The translations under genes and the position numbers were made by a program. Below, piece after piece: positions 4,160-5,448 of a DNA stretch of 5,448 nt. The stretch spans positions 1 to 5,448 of the forward strand of contig JAHFRG010000091.1 of the NCBI GenBank assembly GCA_023258935.1, in the 5' to 3' direction. Within the stretch, counting starts at the first letter, position 1. Each line of letters opens with the position of its first letter. The notes below the pieces were generated by a model that saw only the letters and a program-made list of their open reading frames with translations, did not search any database and was not told the DNA's origin. This DNA is from Betaproteobacteria bacterium (GTDB lineage Bacteria > Pseudomonadota > Gammaproteobacteria > Burkholderiales > JAHFRG01).

Positions 4160-4207
4160 AGGAAATTCAAACTGTACCAGCGTCACCATTCATGTCCACT
4201 GGATTTA

Positions 4208-5448
4208 ATGCATCAAAAAATCCTCATCCTTGATTTCGGTTCCCAGTACACGCAGCTCATCGCGCGCCGGGTGCGCGAGACCCACATCTACTGCGAACTG
4301 CATTCCTATGACATAGGCGAAAAATTCATCCGCGAATTCAACCCGCGCGGCATTATTTTATCTGGCGGTCCGGCTTCGGTAACGGAAGGCGGCACACCGC
4401 GAGCGCCGCAAATCGTATTTGAGCTTGGCGTACCGGTGCTGGGAATCTGCTACGGCATGCAGACCATGGCGGCGCAGCTCGGCGGCGAAGTGGAAAACGC
4501 TCTGGTGCGGGAATTCGGCTACGCCGAGCTGCGCGCGCGCGGCCATTCGGCCTTGCTCAAAGATATTCAGGATCGAAGCAACAAAGAAGGCTATGGCCTG
4601 CTCGATGTCTGGATGAGCCACGGCGACCGTGTAAATACGCTCCCCGAAGGCTTCAAGGTAATTGCTGGCAACGAGGCGAGCCCGATTGCCGGCATGGCGG
4701 ACGATGCGCGCAGATTTTACGGGTTGCAGTTTCATCCTGAAGTAACCCACACGCCACAGGGCAAGCGTATTATCGAGCGCTTCGTGCACGAGATTTGCGG
4801 GCTCAAGGGTGACTGGAACATGCCCAATTATGCGGAAGAGGCGGTCGCCAAAATTCGTCACGAAGTGGGCAAGGAAGAAGTTTTGCTTGGACTCTCCGGC
4901 GGCGTGGATTCAGCTGTAACCGCGGCATTGCTGCACCGTGCTATCGATAAACAACTCACTTGCGTATTCGTGGATAATGGCCTGCTGCGGCTCAATGAAG
5001 CCGAGCAGGTGATGGACACTTTTGCGCGCAATCTGGGTGTTAAAGTCATTTATGTTGACGCAGCCCAGGAATTCCTGCGCAAGCTTTCTGGTATTGTGGA
5101 TCCGGAGAAAAAACGCAAGATCATCGGCAATGAATTTATCGAAGTATTCCAGCGTGAGGCGAAGAAGCTCCGGCAGGTAAAATGGCTCGCCCAAGGCACG
5201 ATTTACCCGGACGTGATTGAATCAGCAGGCGCAAAAACCAAAAAGGCGCAGTCCATCAAATCGCATCACAACGTCGGAGGGCTGCCTGAAACACTGCATC
5301 TGAAACTGCTCGAACCGCTGAGAGAGTTATTTAAAGACGAAGTGCGCGAGCTGGGGCTGGCTTTGGGTTTGCCGCAGGAAATGGTATATCGCCATCCTTT
5401 CCCCGGTCCCGGGTTGGGCGTGAGGATTGTGGGCGAAGTGAAAAAGCA
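4208..5448 (+). CDS. guaA: GMP synthase, glutamine-hydrolysing (partial, 3' end cut by window edge)
   Basis: GuaA converts XMP to GMP with ATP and glutamine, the step after GuaB. I read 413 complete codons plus two bases without a frameshift; the family has about 510-525 residues, so roughly 100 are missing. The N-terminal class I glutamine amidotransferase starts at KILILDFGSQYTQLIARRVRE (4-24). Its triad is visible: Cys81 in GICYGMQT, and His176 and Glu178 in LQFHPEVTH. The ATP-pyrophosphatase domain has the P-loop SGGVDS (230-235), then FVDNGLLR (254-261), KWLAQGTIYPDVIES (325-339) and KSHHNVGG (351-358). The C-terminal dimerisation domain begins around YRHPFPGPGLGVR (394-406). ATG 4208 fits family N-termini that start a few residues before ILDFG. 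No good Shine-Dalgarno precedes it, which suggests dependence on guaB translation or mRNA context. Confidence 0.97.
   Translation, partial: MHQKILILDFGSQYTQLIARRVRETHIYCELHSYDIGEKFIREFNPRGIILSGGPASVTEGGTPRAPQIVFELGVPVLGICYGMQTMAAQLGGEVENALVREFGYAELRARGHSALLKDIQDRSNKEGYGLLDVWMSHGDRVNTLPEGFKVIAGNEASPIAGMADDARRFYGLQFHPEVTHTPQGKRIIERFVHEICGLKGDWNMPNYAEEAVAKIRHEVGKEEVLLGLSGGVDSAVTAALLHRAIDKQLTCVFVDNGLLRLNEAEQVMDTFARNLGVKVIYVDAAQEFLRKLSGIVDPEKKRKIIGNEFIEVFQREAKKLRQVKWLAQGTIYPDVIESAGAKTKKAQSIKSHHNVGGLPETLHLKLLEPLRELFKDEVRELGLALGLPQEMVYRHPFPGPGLGVRIVGEVKK

Noticed and set aside
4358..4861. A 167-codon minus-strand frame inside guaA
   Set aside because: It is antisense to the conserved amidotransferase region of GuaA and shows no motif of its own.

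Overview
The window is an ordinary housekeeping stretch from a proteobacterial chromosome. It most likely comes from a betaproteobacterium, perhaps of the Nitrosomonadales/Gallionellaceae type. That assignment rests on the style of the DksA, SmpB, RatA, RnfH, GuaB and GuaA proteins, on base composition near half G+C, and on the block smpB / ratA-rnfH / DUF4124 / guaB-guaA. The phylum is secure; the family is inference. I see no mobile element, CRISPR array, phage gene or obvious foreign island. Both ends cut through genes: dksA at the left and guaA at the right.

Left part (1-760). The 5' portion of dksA lies on the minus strand and breaks off exactly at the first zinc-finger cysteine. Divergent from it is a three-gene tRNA operon: Pro (TGG), Arg (TCT) and His (GTG), each with an encoded CCA. 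Its promoter is near consensus, with a 17-bp spacer and a C/G-rich discriminator, the kind DksA and ppGpp usually repress. Two inverted repeats lie between the two transcription units, one of them over the tRNA -35 box.

Middle (769-2493). smpB (minus) converges on the tRNA operon with only 8 bp between them. It diverges from ratA-rnfH, an arrangement also found in Enterobacteria. The 51-bp gap between smpB and ratA holds nested inverted repeats that present a TAAAAT -10-like box on each strand. rnfH starts on the base after the ratA stop codon. A convergent gene for a secreted DUF4124 protein ends 6 bp beyond the rnfH stop.

Right part (2494-5448). A 179-bp divergent intergenic region carries several short palindromes and a good guaB promoter. 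It is followed by complete guaB (IMP dehydrogenase) and the first 413 codons of guaA (GMP synthetase), the two steps from IMP to GMP. guaB and guaA are separated by 74 bp containing a perfect tandem heptamer.

A loose theme is growth-rate control and translation: DksA with a stable-RNA promoter, tRNAs, the ribosome-rescue factor SmpB, the ribosome-associated or Coq10-like RatA, and the GTP supply that also feeds ppGpp. I found no convincing new biological system. The points most worth checking are the dksA/tRNA divergent control region, the smpB/ratA bidirectional promoter, the palindrome inside the guaB promoter and the uncharacterised DUF4124 protein.
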